NCBI RefSeq assembly: GCF_009017495.1
Contig: NZ_CP044990.1
Location: forward strand, 2,003,001-2,067,000
DNA: 64,000 bases
DNA from: Deinococcus sp. AJ005
GTDB taxonomy: Bacteria > Deinococcota > Deinococci > Deinococcales > Deinococcaceae
Reading direction: 5' to 3'
The first letter of the stretch is position 1; each line of letters opens with the position of its first letter. The notes beneath the pieces are model-generated. The model had not been told where the DNA came from. It saw only the letters and a program-made list of their open reading frames with translations, and ran no database searches. Position numbers and translations under genes: made by a program. This document shows, in pieces, positions 39,363 through 51,683 of this stretch.

Positions 39363-40361
39363 CTACAGCGCCGCGATTACCGCGTCCGTGAACTCCTTCG
39401 TCCCTGCCGTGCCGCCCAGATCGCGGGTGCGCGGGCCTTCGGTCAGCACCTTATTCACGGCGTTGTCGATGCGCTTGGCCGTCTCATGATCGCCCAGTTC
39501 GTCCAGCATCAGCACGGCGGCCAGCATAGTGGCGGTGGGATTGCTGACGCCCTGCCCAGCGATATCCGGGGCGCTGCCGTGGACCGACTCGAAGATACCG
39601 AACTTGTCGCCCACGTTGCCGCTGGCCGCGATGCCCAGCCCGCCCACCAGTCCGGCGGCCAGATCGCTGAGAATATCGCCGAACATGTTGGTCATCACCA
39701 TCACGTCGAACTGGCGCGGGTTGCGAACCAGTTGCATGGCGGCGTTGTCCACGATCATGGTACTGACGCTCAGGCCCTCCACGGTTTTGGTGTGGTCCAG
39801 AATAGTGTTCAGAAACAGGCCCTGCGTCACGGGCAACACGTTGGCCTTATGCACCACGGTCAGGCGTTTGTCGCGCTTCATGGCCAGTTCGGCAGCGTAT
39901 TTGCCGATTCGCAGACTGGCCTCGCCCGTGATCACGGTGTCGGCAATGGCGGTGTCGCCGTAACGCCGCTCCTGTTCCACGTACAGGCCCTGGGTGTTCT
40001 CGCGCACGATGACCAGATCGACGTTCTCGTATGCGCCGGGAACCGGACGGGTCTTGGTGGGGCGCACGTTGGCGTACAACCCGTACTTCTGGCGCAGGTG
40101 CCGGATCGCGCCGGAGAAGCCAGGGGGTTTCTCGCCCGTAGGGCTGGTGGCCGCGCCGAACAGCGTGGCATCGGTGTTTTCCACCGCGTCGTAGGTGGCC
40201 TGCGGAACGCTGGTGCCGTGGTCCAGGTAGTACTCATACCCAGCCTCGGCGTCCACGTACTCGGCGTCAAAGCCTGCGGCCTCCAGCATGCGGCGGGTGG
40301 CGGGGATGACTTCGTGCCCGATGCCGTCGCCCTCGATAGAACAGATGCGGTATTTCGCCAT
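39363..40361 (-). CDS. hicd: Homoisocitrate dehydrogenase (lysine via aminoadipate)
   Basis: 332 residues of the beta-decarboxylating dehydrogenase family. [96 protein letters not shown] and [20 protein letters not shown] closely follow the Thermus homoisocitrate dehydrogenase, including Val-Glu-Gln in the region that distinguishes it from isopropylmalate and isocitrate enzymes. It oxidises homoisocitrate to 2-oxoadipate with NAD in the AAA lysine pathway. The family often has some activity on isocitrate. Stands alone on this strand. Confidence 0.9.
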   Translation of the reverse strand: MAKYRICSIEGDGIGHEVIPATRRMLEAAGFDAEYVDAEAGYEYYLDHGTSVPQATYDAVENTDATLFGAATSPTGEKPPGFSGAIRHLRQKYGLYANVRPTKTRPVPGAYENVDLVIVRENTQGLYVEQERRYGDTAIADTVITGEASLRIGKYAAELAMKRDKRLTVVHKANVLPVTQGLFLNTILDHTKTVEGLSVSTMIVDNAAMQLVRNPRQFDVMVMTNMFGDILSDLAAGLVGGLGIAASGNVGDKFGIFESVHGSAPDIAGQGVSNPTATMLAAVLMLDELGDHETAKRIDNAVNKVLTEGPRTRDLGGTAGTKEFTDAVIAAL

Positions 40362-40445
40362 AATCGATAGTCTAGTTCACCAGCGGTGGGGTTCGCAGGC
40401 GTTACCGGGTGTGTGACGAAAACAGGAAGCCACTCTTTCCGGCCC

Positions 40446-41420
40446 CTATTTTTTAGCTTCTACAATCTGCCCCGCCAGCTCGCGTGCCAGCAGTGGACCC
40501 AGCAAAAAGCCCTTGCTGCTCAGGCCCGACAGATGCCACACGCCGTCCTCGCCCCGCCCAGTCTTCAGCCCGGAGAGGCGCGAACCGGTCCAGCGCCCAG
40601 TCACGTTCACGCCGCTCAGGTCCGCCAGCGCCTCGCCCTTGCCCAGCAGCCAGCCCAGAGAGGCCAGCGGCAGCGTCGGGGTCTGCCACCCCTGAGCAGG
40701 AGTCTCGTATGTCGCGCCCAGCACGCCGCCCTGCGCGGATGGAGCCAGATACGCGCCGAAACTCAGGGGCACGTCTGTCGCCGCCCGGTCCAGCGTGAGC
40801 AGCGTGCCCAGGCGCTGTGTGCGGTCCTCGCCCGCCCAGCCTGAGCCGATGGAGCCGCCGCAATGGATCACGGCGTGAAAGGTGGGGAGCGTGGGGCCGT
40901 CCGCTTCCCGCAGTTTTGCCGAATGCGCCGTCCAACTCGCCGCCTGCCCCCGGATCACCGCTACGCCCGAAGCCTCCAGCAAGACCCGCGTGAAGGCCGC
41001 GCCGTCCACCCAGCCGCCCTCCGGCAGCCACAAGGCATGTGCCCAGGCGGGGGGCAGCGGCACGGGCAACTCACCCCGGCTCAACCAGCGGTGCGGCAAT
41101 TCAGGCGGGAGGTTGCGCTCGAAGCGGGCGCGGGATTTATCGTCGGGAACAGGGCGCAGCATCCCTGTTTGACCATTCGGGACGTGAAAACCTGCCACCT
41201 CCAACTCGCGGAGCAGTTCCCAGGTCAGCCGCATTCCCTCCAGCGCCCGCGTGTCCACGCCGCCCGACTGCCCGCGGACCGGGTTGATCAGGGCAGACGG
41301 CACCGAACTGGCCGCGTGGATTCCCGCATCGATGACCGTGACCTGTGCGCCGAGTTTTGAAAGAAAATAAGCGACAGATGCTCCAGCGATGCCGCCGCCG
41401 ATTACCAGAATCCGGGTCAC
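40446..41420 (-). CDS. FAD-dependent oxidoreductase, MnmC C-domain-like (MnmC2)
   Basis: About 324 residues; start GTG 41418-41420, overlapping the mnmD stop by four bases. FAD-binding [20 protein letters not shown] at the N-terminus; [20 protein letters not shown] resembles the MnmC2 segment FNPLLS-type/ R-G loop; the C-terminus [20 protein letters not shown] is characteristic of DAO-family MnmC2. In E. coli the MnmC oxidase domain removes the carboxymethyl from cmnm5U34 of tRNA and MnmD methylates the product; here the two are separate, coupled genes. Other DAO-family amine oxidases are possible, but the context favours this. Confidence 0.75.
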   Translation of the reverse strand: MTRILVIGGGIAGASVAYFLSKLGAQVTVIDAGIHAASSVPSALINPVRGQSGGVDTRALEGMRLTWELLRELEVAGFHVPNGQTGMLRPVPDDKSRARFERNLPPELPHRWLSRGELPVPLPPAWAHALWLPEGGWVDGAAFTRVLLEASGVAVIRGQAASWTAHSAKLREADGPTLPTFHAVIHCGGSIGSGWAGEDRTQRLGTLLTLDRAATDVPLSFGAYLAPSAQGGVLGATYETPAQGWQTPTLPLASLGWLLGKGEALADLSGVNVTGRWTGSRLSGLKTGRGEDGVWHLSGLSSKGFLLGPLLARELAGQIVEAKK

Positions 41421-42106
41421 CGCACGGCCCGCAGGCATTCGCGCTTGCCCGGCGCTCCGGGTCTGCGTTCCACACTCAGACCAGCCGCTGCCAGGGCACG
41501 GCGCACATGCCCAGCGGCGCTGTAGGTGGCCAGAATGCCGCCCAGCGCGAGGGTTCCGGCCAGCCGCGAGATGAAGTCCGGCGTCCAGACCTCCGGGTTG
41601 CGCGTGGGTGAGAAGCCGTCCAGATACAGCGCAGTGGCCCAGTCCTGCAGCAGATCGGCACTTAGAACGTCCACAAAATGAACGGTCAGGCGCACGTTTT
41701 CGGTCTGTATTTCAAATGGGGCGTGCGGCCAGCGGTCCAGGACCTCTTGCCATGCCGGATGCTCCGCGCCTGCTCCATCCTCTGAAACTGCGCGCAGCAG
41801 TTCGGCGGGGGCCGGGTCAAATTCGTAGGCCACGTAGTCCAGCCTCACCCCACGCGCCACTGCATCTGCCAGCGTGGCGCGGAAGTTGACGCCCAGACCG
41901 AAGCCGATTTCCAGCACCCGTGGGGCCGGATGCACGTCGGTGCGCGTACCCTCCACGAAGACATGCCGCGCCTGCGTGTGTGCGCCGTGCCGGGAGCCGT
42001 ATGCCTCGCCAAAGCGCAGGTTGTGGGCCGTGCGTGAGCCGTCGGGCGTCTCGATGATCTGGTGCGGCGGATCGGCGGGCGGTGTGGTGACAGGCGGCAG
42101 GGACAT
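41417..42106 (-). CDS. mnmD: tRNA U34 methyltransferase MnmD (MnmC N-domain)
   Basis: 229 residues with a Rossmann-like SAM domain: [53 protein letters not shown] (SAM loop) and [20 protein letters not shown], the DGFSPxxNPxxW motif unique to MnmC1/MnmD. It converts nm5-(s2)U34 to mnm5-(s2)U34 in tRNA. The FAD partner follows with a four-base overlap. No ribosome binding site problem; ATG at 42104-42106. Confidence 0.9.
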   Translation of the reverse strand: MSLPPVTTPPADPPHQIIETPDGSRTAHNLRFGEAYGSRHGAHTQARHVFVEGTRTDVHPAPRVLEIGFGLGVNFRATLADAVARGVRLDYVAYEFDPAPAELLRAVSEDGAGAEHPAWQEVLDRWPHAPFEIQTENVRLTVHFVDVLSADLLQDWATALYLDGFSPTRNPEVWTPDFISRLAGTLALGGILATYSAAGHVRRALAAAGLSVERRPGAPGKRECLRAVR

Positions 42107-42215
42107 CGGCGCTGAGGATAGTGCAGACCTGCCGACTTGTTACACGGATTCCGTATCAGTCAGAGTTTTGATGACTGGCAGAGTTCAGGTGACTGGCACG
42201 GGTCCTGAACAACGA

Positions 42216-42536
42216 TTACGCCAATCCCAGCAGCTTCCGCACAGCGAAGCGCACGCGGCCCAGGTTCGCCACTTCATCGAACGCGGTCAGCAGCACCTGA
42301 TCGCCGTGGGGGGTCAACAGCACCGGGCCGCCATCCAAGTCCAGCACAATTTCCTGCCACGAATCGGCGGCCATCTGGCTTTGCAGGCTGCCGATCACGG
42401 CGCGGCCCGCCGCAACCAGACCCAGCTCGCTGCTTATCTGGGCCTCGGACATTCCAGCGCTGGCGACCACCTCGCCTGCCGGGCTGACCAGTACGGTGTG
42501 CCGCACGCCGCGCACTTCCAGCAGTGTGGCGATCAC
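42216..42536 (-). CDS. Roadblock/LC7 domain protein, third of three
   Basis: 106 residues, roadblock fold: MIATLLEVRGVRHTVLVSPA, GEVVASAGMSEAQISSELGL, VAAGRAVIGSLQ, and a beta-hairpin IVLDLDGGPVLLTPHGDQVL. Roadblock proteins dimerise and control small Ras-like GTPases (MglA-type). Overlaps the preceding roadblock gene by four bases. No GTPase is encoded in the neighbourhood, so its partner must lie elsewhere, or the three proteins form their own heteromers. Confidence 0.8.
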   Translation of the reverse strand: MIATLLEVRGVRHTVLVSPAGEVVASAGMSEAQISSELGLVAAGRAVIGSLQSQMAADSWQEIVLDLDGGPVLLTPHGDQVLLTAFDEVANLGRVRFAVRKLLGLA

Positions 42537-42874
42537 GAGCGGTCCACGCGGGGCAAGCTGTCGACTTCCTGCGCCAGCTTGGCCAGGGCCTGCTGGGCGG
42601 CGCGGGTGTCGCTGCTGCGGGCCAGCGCCGCGCCCATCATGAAATCGCCCACGGCCAGCGCCACCACCTCAATGCGGTCACTGGTAAAGGCCAGCCGGGT
42701 GACCTCGCCGGACCCCAGGCGGCGGCCCATGCGGTCCAGACTGGTCCTGAGCGAGGCCAGCTCAGCGGCCAGCACCTCGCCGCCGTCACCGTTGGATTCG
42801 ATGGGCAGGCCGTCAGGGCCGACCAGGGCGCTGGCGATCACACCGGGAATATTGTTCAGAACATCGATCTTCAT
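42533..42874 (-). CDS. Roadblock/LC7 domain protein, second of three
   Basis: 113 residues from ATG 42872-42874, preceded by GAGGAA. MKIDVLNNIPGVIASALVGP, GLPIESNGDGGEVLAAELAS, TRLAFTSDRIEVVALAVGDF and a helical tail AQQALAKLAQEVDSLP. Distinct in sequence from its neighbours, so probably not a recent duplication. Coupled to the next gene by a four-base overlap. Confidence 0.8.
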   Translation of the reverse strand: MKIDVLNNIPGVIASALVGPDGLPIESNGDGGEVLAAELASLRTSLDRMGRRLGSGEVTRLAFTSDRIEVVALAVGDFMMGAALARSSDTRAAQQALAKLAQEVDSLPRVDRS

Positions 42875-42944
42875 GCTTGGTTCCTCGGTGGGTTTGCCAC
42901 GAATCTGGCCTCTCGGACAACCTGAATCAACAGGGTCAGGACAC

Positions 42945-43307
42945 TCACAGCGTCTGCTCCAGCTTGCGGGCGGCCTCGCGGCCATACAGGCGGGCCTGAC
43001 CCAGATTGCTACGGGCGTCCAGGGCCAGCAACAGAAAGTATTCGGCACGGATGGGCTGCAGGTACACGCTCAGGCGTTCGCCGCGCAGGTACAGTTCACG
43101 GGGCTGCCCAGCGTTCAGGGTCTGGGTATAGGCGGTGCCTGCGGCCACGAGCAGCCCGGCGTGTTCGGCGATCAAGAGGTTCAGGTCCGTGTCGGTGATG
43201 GAGTGGCCCTCGATCAGCAGGCCGTCCAGCCCGCCAATAGCCGCCGCCCACGCGCCGTCCACGTCTTTGACCAGTTGGGTGAGGAGAGCAAGCATTCTGA
43301 GGATCAT
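42945..43307 (-). CDS. Roadblock/LC7 domain protein, first of three
   Basis: 120 residues starting MILRMLALLTQLVKDVDGAW (a second ATG four codons on is an alternative start). The pattern GGLDGLLIEGHSITDTDLNL, AEHAGLLVAAGTAYTQTLN and ELYLRGERLSVYLQPIRAEY is roadblock-like. First gene of the three; 70 bases separate it from the second. It probably forms heterodimers with one of the others. Confidence 0.75.
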   Translation of the reverse strand: MILRMLALLTQLVKDVDGAWAAAIGGLDGLLIEGHSITDTDLNLLIAEHAGLLVAAGTAYTQTLNAGQPRELYLRGERLSVYLQPIRAEYFLLLALDARSNLGQARLYGREAARKLEQTL

Positions 43308-43436
43308 GATACGGACGGTCTATTTCAAATCACGCACAAATTCCGCGCCAGAGGTGAGAAAAGTCGAATCGACAGGCCCGACAGCGTCTGACACGTAGGC
43401 AGCCGGGATACGGCGGGCGTAAATCTTCACTCCGGC

Positions 43437-44114
43437 TCAGCCCTTCATCAGCCTGCGGCCCAGCGCCGCCTGTTCGGCCTGAGAGAAACCGTAGGCCGCC
43501 AGATACGGGGCGACACCGCTCCAGGTTGAATTCAGATGCGCCAGGGGCCGCAGAATGTCGTCCACAACAGTGGGGATGAATGGGGCATCCCGCCTCTGAT
43601 GCTCGGGAGTCCGGCGCAAACTGCCTCTGGCATAAAAGTCCACCAGCTCCGGCCCAGTGGCGACATAATCGGCGGCAATCTCATCGCGGCTGAAGCCTGC
43701 CAATTCCAGGCACAGCGCGGCGATCAGGCCGGTGCGGTCCTTTCCAGCGTGGCAGTGGATCAGCACCGGGCCGGGCGGGGCGTCCAGCAGTGCGCCCAAG
43801 ATGCTGACAATGTTGTTCGCGCCGTAATCCAGAACAGCGCAGTTATAGACGCCATTGCTGCCTGCCAGACTGGCCTCGTTGAGTTCGCGAACACAGTGAG
43901 ACAAGAGCGACAGATTCAGGTATTCCGCCCGTCCGACAAATGGCGGCGCGTCAATGTGCCGTTCTGCCCGCGTTCGCAGATCGAGGATACGGCTCAGGTT
44001 CAGGGCCAGCATCTCAACTCTCCCCTGCTCGCTGAGGAAGCTGAGATTGCCGCTACGGTACAGACCGGGCAGCGCGCGGCGGAAGTTGAGCGCACCGTCG
44101 GGAGGGATTAGCAT
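43437..44114 (-). CDS. Tyrosine-protein phosphatase (Y_phosphatase3/PtpB type)
   Basis: About 225 residues. FRRALPGLYRSGNLSFLSEQ and SRILDLRTRAERHIDAPPFV are typical openings; the P-loop is GPVLIHCHAGKDRTGLIAAL (HCxxGKxRTG). The usual C-terminal helices follow (SRDEIAADYVATGPELVDFY). Start chosen at ATG 44112-44114 (MLIPPDGALNF); an earlier ATG 18 bases upstream exists. Targets may include phosphotyrosine proteins or phosphoinositides. It diverges from gyrA. Confidence 0.88.
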   Translation of the reverse strand: MLIPPDGALNFRRALPGLYRSGNLSFLSEQGRVEMLALNLSRILDLRTRAERHIDAPPFVGRAEYLNLSLLSHCVRELNEASLAGSNGVYNCAVLDYGANNIVSILGALLDAPPGPVLIHCHAGKDRTGLIAALCLELAGFSRDEIAADYVATGPELVDFYARGSLRRTPEHQRRDAPFIPTVVDDILRPLAHLNSTWSGVAPYLAAYGFSQAEQAALGRRLMKG

Positions 44115-44231
44115 GACGTACAGAATGCCCACGGATCAACCCACTCTCAAGCGAGGCGAATCACCGTCTTTGCCGACATTTTCGGGTACAATAGACCCAT
44201 TGAGGGAACCCCTTCGGCGGAACGAGATTCA

Positions 44232-44259
44232 TTACGTCAACAACATAATGTGCTAGAAT
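44232..44259 (+). promoter_or_regulatory. RDRM-like operator overlapping the gyrA promoter
   Basis: TTACGTCAACAACATAA (44232-44248) matches 13 of 17 positions of the Deinococcus radiation/desiccation response motif TTATGTCATTGACATAA, with both outer half-sites kept. Three bases on is an extended -10, TGCTAGAAT (44251-44259). The operator would cover the upstream half of the promoter, as expected for DdrO repression relieved by PprI/IrrE after DNA damage. gyrA belongs to this regulon in D. radiodurans. Confidence 0.75.
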
Positions 44260-44340
44260 CGTTTCACTCCTGGCAGCCGCGCCAGGCCTCCATCACCCCC
44301 ACATTGCCGGGCGGTTTCTACCCGCCCCGACTGGAGCCAC

Positions 44341-46776
<2,436 letters not shown>

Positions 46777-47100
46777 GCCTGAGCGACTAAGCTTCGGGCA
46801 TTAACCCACAATTTACAGAGAGGCGGTAGAAAAGGCGTCCGGGGCAACTGGCTTCGGGCGCTGTTCTCGCTCTGGTGGCCTGCCCGTTTCCAATTCTGAA
46901 GCTTTCTCCAATGCCTGGGCACAGGCTGGGAAAAAACCAGATTGAACCTTGACACCCTCTGGACACGTATCACAGATGAAGTCGAGGTGAGAGTGAAACC
47001 AGAGACACGAGGCGAGATTTTGCAGTCCAGATCAGCGGTTTCGTTCATCAGCTCACCGTCAGACTTTGTCAGCTAAACAGTGTTTAAAGAAACAAAAGTG
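46777..47100. other. Intergenic region between gyrA and the CRP-family gene
   Basis: 324 bases with no gene I can support and no clear gyrA terminator. An open minus-strand frame is antisense to the gyrA end and has no family match. The last 30 bases become AT-rich ahead of the promoter at 47101. Confidence 0.5.
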
Positions 47101-47129
47101 TTTACAAAATTGTAGAGATAGGTTACACT
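47101..47129 (+). promoter_or_regulatory. Near-consensus housekeeping promoter of the CRP-family gene
   Basis: TTTACA (47101-47106), exactly 17 bases, TACACT (47124-47129). One of the best sigma-70-type promoters in the window, set in an AT-rich patch 66 bases before the start codon. Confidence 0.75.
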
Positions 47130-47194
47130 GTAAGCACGTCGGGAATGGCCCCGACCTCACTATCTCCCCAGAAAACGCCCAGGAGGCGACCACA

Positions 47195-47809
47195 ATGACT
47201 CAGACCCAACACAGCACCGCCCGCACCTTCGTCGATACCGTGACCTACCGTCCCGGAGCCGTCATCCTCTACCCCGGAAAGAGCGACATGCTGTACCGCG
47301 TTTCCAGCGGTTTGGTGCGCGTGCATACCATGGACGACGACGGCAACGGTCTGACCCTGCGCTATGTCAAGCCCGGCGAATATTTTGGCGAGGAAGCCCT
47401 GGCCGGAGTGAACCGCGCCTACTTTGCCGAGGCCGTCACCGACAGCAGCATTGACGTGATCAACCCCGCCCTGATGAGCGCCGAGGATAATCTGGTGGTG
47501 ACCACCCATCTGGTCAAGACCCTGGAACGCGCTTACGAGAGCATCTACCGGCTGGTGGGCAAGCGCCTGCGCGCCCGCATTGCTGGCGAGCTGCTGGAGC
47601 TGAAGGACACCGCCCTGGCCACCCAGACCGAGAACGGCGACACCATGATCTACGCCACCCACGACGAACTGGCCGCCGCTGTGGGCAGCGTGCGCGAAAC
47701 CGTCACCAAGGTGGTCGGCGAGTTGAGCCGCGAAGGCGTGATCAGCGCGGGCTACGGAAAGATCACCCTCAAGAACGAGAAGGCACTGGCGACCATCGCC
47801 GCTGCGTAA
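47195..47809 (+). CDS. CRP/FNR-family transcription regulator (DdrI-like)
   Basis: 204 residues; ATG at 47195 follows AGGAGG. N-terminal cyclic-nucleotide-type barrel: TYRPGAVILYPGKSDMLYRV, GLVRVHTMDDDGNGLTLRY and KPGEYFGEEALAGVNRAYFA; dimer helix HLVKTLERAYESIYRLVGKR; C-terminal helix-turn-helix ATHDELAAAVGSVRETVTKV and VGELSREGVI. No Cys cluster, so not an FNR oxygen sensor. It resembles the Deinococcus CRP-type global regulator DdrI, a stress-response activator, but I cannot confirm orthology. Confidence 0.85.
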   Translation: MTQTQHSTARTFVDTVTYRPGAVILYPGKSDMLYRVSSGLVRVHTMDDDGNGLTLRYVKPGEYFGEEALAGVNRAYFAEAVTDSSIDVINPALMSAEDNLVVTTHLVKTLERAYESIYRLVGKRLRARIAGELLELKDTALATQTENGDTMIYATHDELAAAVGSVRETVTKVVGELSREGVISAGYGKITLKNEKALATIAAA

Positions 47810-47838
47810 TCCTCCCCAGCACTGATTTCTAAAATCTG

Positions 47839-47872
47839 CGCCGCCCCGGACAACTGCCGGGGCGGCGTTTTT
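47839..47872 (+). terminator. Rho-independent terminator of the CRP-family gene
   Basis: CGCCGCCCCGG and CCGGGGCGGCG form a perfect 11-bp stem around a 7-base loop, followed by TTTTTC. Confidence 0.93.
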
Positions 47873-47984
47873 CTGTTCTTTGCGTCCAGAGTTTTGGCGG
47901 TGATCCCCTCACCATCGCCGCCTTCGTCACCTGTCTCCGTAAGCGGCTGTACCAGTCGTCCTCAAGGGGAGAGAAGAAAAAGAC

Positions 47985-48875
47985 TCACGCCATCGGCAAC
48001 TCAACCATACCTGTGCCGCCGTCCTCACCCCGGCCTTCCATACGGGCAGTTACGGCCAGTCCCGTCGGCGTTTGCGCCAGCCCACCCTCCGCCGTTTCGC
48101 GCAGTTCGGCGGGCATCATGCGGCCCACAGCGGCCATCGCGCCCAGCACCTCGTCGGGGGGAATGAAGGATTCTAGTTGTGCCAGCGCCAGTTGCGCCGC
48201 GCTGACGGCGTGGACGGCAAAGAAGGCGTTGCGGCTGACGCACGGAACTTCCACGTAGCCGCCCACCGGATCGCAGACCAGACCGATGGTGTTCATCAGG
48301 GCCATGCTGGCGGCCTGAATGGCGGCGCGGGGCGTCCCTCCCAGCAGTTCCACGACGGCGGCGGCAGCCATCGCCGCACTGGAGCCGATCTCGGCCTGAC
48401 AGCCGCCCGCCGCGCCGGAGATGAACATGCGCTTGCTGATGGCCTTGCCCACGCCAGCGGCCAGAATCATGGGGTCCACCAGTTTTTCGTCGGGGATGCC
48501 CAGATGATCGGCCACGCCCAGCAACGCGCCGGGAATGGTCCCCGCGCTGCCCGCCGTGGGCGCGGCGACAATCCGGCCCATACGAGCGTTTTCCTCGTTG
48601 ACGGCCATCGCGTATGCCTGCACGCGGCGAATCAGTGGGGCGTTCAGGGCGTCAGGAGAATCCCACAGGCCCTTGGCGTTCCAGCCCACCATACCGGTGA
48701 TACTTTTCGCGCTGCTGTTCAGGCCGCGCTCAATGCTGTCGCGCATCTCGCGGATGCGGCGGGCCATCTCGTCGCGGATGTCCTGGGGGTCCAGCCCGGT
48801 TTCCTGGCAGTCGCGCTCCAGCACCCAGGCCGAGGCAGGGGCGGGGGCGTTCATCAGGGCTTCTAGCGTGGTCAT
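47985..48875 (-). CDS. sdaAA: L-serine dehydratase, alpha subunit
   Basis: 296 residues; with the beta subunit it deaminates serine to pyruvate using a [4Fe-4S] cluster. ATG 48873-48875 follows GGAGGA at correct spacing. Motifs: [60 protein letters not shown] (first cluster Cys), and [20 protein letters not shown] (two more Cys). The beta subunit is at 56723-57388, about 8 kb away, rather than adjacent. The gene lies 118 bases downstream of hutH on the same strand and might be read from the hut operon. Confidence 0.93.
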   Translation of the reverse strand: MTTLEALMNAPAPASAWVLERDCQETGLDPQDIRDEMARRIREMRDSIERGLNSSAKSITGMVGWNAKGLWDSPDALNAPLIRRVQAYAMAVNEENARMGRIVAAPTAGSAGTIPGALLGVADHLGIPDEKLVDPMILAAGVGKAISKRMFISGAAGGCQAEIGSSAAMAAAAVVELLGGTPRAAIQAASMALMNTIGLVCDPVGGYVEVPCVSRNAFFAVHAVSAAQLALAQLESFIPPDEVLGAMAAVGRMMPAELRETAEGGLAQTPTGLAVTARMEGRGEDGGTGMVELPMA

Positions 48876-48993
48876 GATCAAGTCCTCCAGATAGGGCGAG
48901 AAACAGCGGTATAGAGACCCATGCTAACGCGCCTGTCTGAGTCCTCTAGACGTGTGGACCGCAACGGCGTCCATACAGGCCGGACGCCTGACT

Positions 48994-50487
48994 TTATCCG
49001 GCCACTTCTAACAGCTCGCCGCCCACCACCAGCTCCCGCAAGCGCAGCAGATCGGGACGGTAATAGCGGTCTTCTTCCATAGAAGGGACCACCTCGCGGA
49101 TACGTTCGTAAGCGGCCTGCACGCCCACGCCTGCGCGGAGCTGCTGGAAATCCAGCGCCTGCGCGGCGCACAGCAGTTCAATGCTGATCACCGTCTGGAC
49201 ATGCCCCAGAATCTGGCGCAACTGGCGTGCGCCGTGCGCGCCCATACTGACGTGGTCCTCCTGATTGGCACTGGTAGGAATGCTATCCACGCTGGCGGGG
49301 TGCGATAAAACCTTGTTCTCGCTGACCAGCGCCGCCGCCGTGTACTGCGCGATCATCAGGCCGCTGTTGAGGCCCCCGTGCGCCGCCAGAAAGCCCGGCA
49401 GACCGCTCAGGGCCGGGTTGAGGAGTTGCTCGCAGCGGCGTTCGCTGATGCTGCCCAGTTCGGCCACGGCCACCTTAAGGGCATCGGCAGTGACGGCCAG
49501 CGGCTGCCCGTGGAAATTGCCACCGGAGACGACTTCGCCCGTCTCTGGAAAGACCAGCGGATTGTCGGTCACGGAGGCAAATTCGGTGTCCAGAATGCGG
49601 GCGGCCTGGGCAAGCGCATCATGGGTTGCGCCGTGGACCTGGGGCACGGCCCGCAACGAGTACGGGTCCTGCACCTTGCCGCATTCGGCGTGACTGGGGG
49701 CAATTTCGGAATCGCGCAGGAGGTGGCGCAACTCGGCAGCCACGGCCACCGCGCCGGGATGCGGACGCAGGCCCACCAGATCGGCGCGGAACGGCTGATG
49801 CGAGCCGTAGAGGGCTTCCACCGTCATCGCCGCTGCCAGATTGGCCGTTCCCAGCAGTGTACGGGCGTCCGCAAGGGCCAGACCCAGCAGGCTGCCCATC
49901 AGTTGCGTGCCGTTGATCAGGGCCAGACCTTCTTTCGCCTGCAAGGTCAGCGGGATGAGATTCAGTTCGGCCAGCACGTCGGCAGCGGGGCGAACTTCTC
50001 CCCCGTATTCAATCTCGCCCAGACCAATTAAAGCCAGCGCCAGGTGCGCCAGCGGCGCAAGATCGCCCGACGCGCCCACGCTGCCCTGTGCAGGAACCAC
50101 CGGATGCGCCCCGGCGTTCAGCAGGTGTAGCAGCAGTTCCACGACTTCCGGGCGCACACCCGAATGGCCCTGGCACAGCGAGACAGCGCGCAACAGCAGC
50201 ATACCGCGCACCACCTCGGCAGGTAGGGCATCGCCCACACCAATAGCATGGGACACGATCAGGTTGTACTGAAGCTGCTGGAGGTCATCGTTACCTACCC
50301 GCACGCTGGCAAACTTGCCAAAGCCGGTGTTGATGCCATAGACCGCCGCGCCGCTCTCCACGATACGCTCGATGACGGCGCGTGCCCTGAGGATGCGTTC
50401 CCTGGCGGCGTCCGACAGCTCCACTTTCTCGCCGCCGCGCACCACACCAATAAAATCTTCCAGCGACAAACTGCGGTCAAGGATCAT
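48994..50487 (-). CDS. hutH: Histidine ammonia-lyase
   Basis: 497 residues; converts histidine to urocanate. The self-made MIO cofactor arises from Ala-Ser-Gly in [19 protein letters not shown]; other signatures are [34 protein letters not shown] and NGGNFHG-type [15 protein letters not shown]. The start ATG overlaps the hutI stop by four bases. Last gene of the hut operon although it catalyses the first step. Confidence 0.96.
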   Translation of the reverse strand: MILDRSLSLEDFIGVVRGGEKVELSDAARERILRARAVIERIVESGAAVYGINTGFGKFASVRVGNDDLQQLQYNLIVSHAIGVGDALPAEVVRGMLLLRAVSLCQGHSGVRPEVVELLLHLLNAGAHPVVPAQGSVGASGDLAPLAHLALALIGLGEIEYGGEVRPAADVLAELNLIPLTLQAKEGLALINGTQLMGSLLGLALADARTLLGTANLAAAMTVEALYGSHQPFRADLVGLRPHPGAVAVAAELRHLLRDSEIAPSHAECGKVQDPYSLRAVPQVHGATHDALAQAARILDTEFASVTDNPLVFPETGEVVSGGNFHGQPLAVTADALKVAVAELGSISERRCEQLLNPALSGLPGFLAAHGGLNSGLMIAQYTAAALVSENKVLSHPASVDSIPTSANQEDHVSMGAHGARQLRQILGHVQTVISIELLCAAQALDFQQLRAGVGVQAAYERIREVVPSMEEDRYYRPDLLRLRELVVGGELLEVAG

Positions 50488-51683
50488 CGTTTCACTCCTT
50501 TCACAAATACATCTCGCACTGGGTTCGCGCCCAGCGTATACGGCAACTCGCGCCAGTCGGGGCCGTGCAGGGCCAGGAAATCGGCGCGCATTCCGGCGCT
50601 CAGGCTGCCCCGGTCAGACAGACCCAATGCGGCGGCAGCGTTGACGGTGGCGGCGGTCAGCGCCTCGGCGGGAATCAGGCCGTTCAGGCGGACGGCCAGA
50701 GCAAGGGCCATCTGTACGCTGAACAGCGGAGAACTGCCGGGATTGAGGTCCGTTCCCAGCGCCACCGCCGCGCCCGCGTCAATCAGAGCGCGTCCCGGTG
50801 CTGCGAGAAGGCCCAGATGCAGGGTCACGCCGGGCAGAATGGTTGCCACCGTGCTGGACGCGGCCAGCGCCGCGATCTGCGCCGGGCCACTGGCCTCCAG
50901 ATGATCCACGCTCAGGGCGTTCATCTGGCAGGCCAACTCCGTACCGCCAATGGCGTGAAATTGATCAGCGTGGAGCTTAACTTTCAAGCCGTGAGCCTGA
51001 GCAGCAACAAAGATTTGCCGGGTCTCCTCCACTGAGAACGCCTCGGCCTCGCAGAACACGTCTACGGCAATGGCGAGCGATTCGGCGGCAACTTGGGGAA
51101 TCAGCGTGTCGCAAACGCCGCGCACGTAATCCTCGCGGTTCTCGGTGGGCGGGACATGAATCAGGAGGGTGGGCGATAAATCAAACTCACGACTTAACAC
51201 CTGAACCGCCCGCAGCATCCGCACCTCGGCGTCAAAGTCCATGCCGTACCCGCTCTTGACCTCAATTGTCGTCGCGCCGGATTGCCGCAGGGCCACGAGG
51301 CGCGGGCGGGCCAGCGCCACCAGTTGGTCCACCGTTGCCGCCGCCGTGGCCGCGATGCTGGAGCGGATGCCGCCACCCGCTGCCAGAATGGTTTCGTAGG
51401 GAACGCCCGCCACCCGCGCCTCAAAATCGGCCAGTCGGTTTCCGGCCCAGACGGCATGGGTGTGGGGGTCAATCAGGCCCGGAACCACAGCGACGCCGCC
51501 CAGATCATGTTTATCAGAACGAGAGGGAGCCTCCCTCACTGGCCCAACCCAGGCAATCTGGCCATCACGGACGAGCAGGGCGGCGTTTTCAACCACCGTT
51601 AATTCGCGCATAGCCGCGCCGCGCTGGGGACCGGGGGCGGGAGTGACGAGCTGAGAAATACCAGTAAACAGTGTCTCAGTCAT
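50484..51683 (-). CDS. hutI: Imidazolonepropionase
   Basis: 399 residues; opens the imidazolone ring in the third step of histidine breakdown. Amidohydrolase fold: [20 protein letters not shown] (metal HxH), [40 protein letters not shown] (metal His) and [20 protein letters not shown] (metal Asp). Typical length. Overlaps hutG upstream by 8 bases and hutH downstream by 4, so one transcript. Confidence 0.95.
   Translation of the reverse strand: MTETLFTGISQLVTPAPGPQRGAAMRELTVVENAALLVRDGQIAWVGPVREAPSRSDKHDLGGVAVVPGLIDPHTHAVWAGNRLADFEARVAGVPYETILAAGGGIRSSIAATAAATVDQLVALARPRLVALRQSGATTIEVKSGYGMDFDAEVRMLRAVQVLSREFDLSPTLLIHVPPTENREDYVRGVCDTLIPQVAAESLAIAVDVFCEAEAFSVEETRQIFVAAQAHGLKVKLHADQFHAIGGTELACQMNALSVDHLEASGPAQIAALAASSTVATILPGVTLHLGLLAAPGRALIDAGAAVALGTDLNPGSSPLFSVQMALALAVRLNGLIPAEALTAATVNAAAALGLSDRGSLSAGMRADFLALHGPDWRELPYTLGANPVRDVFVKGVKR

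Noticed and set aside
44187..44192. TACAAT as the gyrA -10
   Set aside because: No acceptable -35 at 16-18 bases; the extended -10 at 44251 beside the RDRM-like site is better placed.
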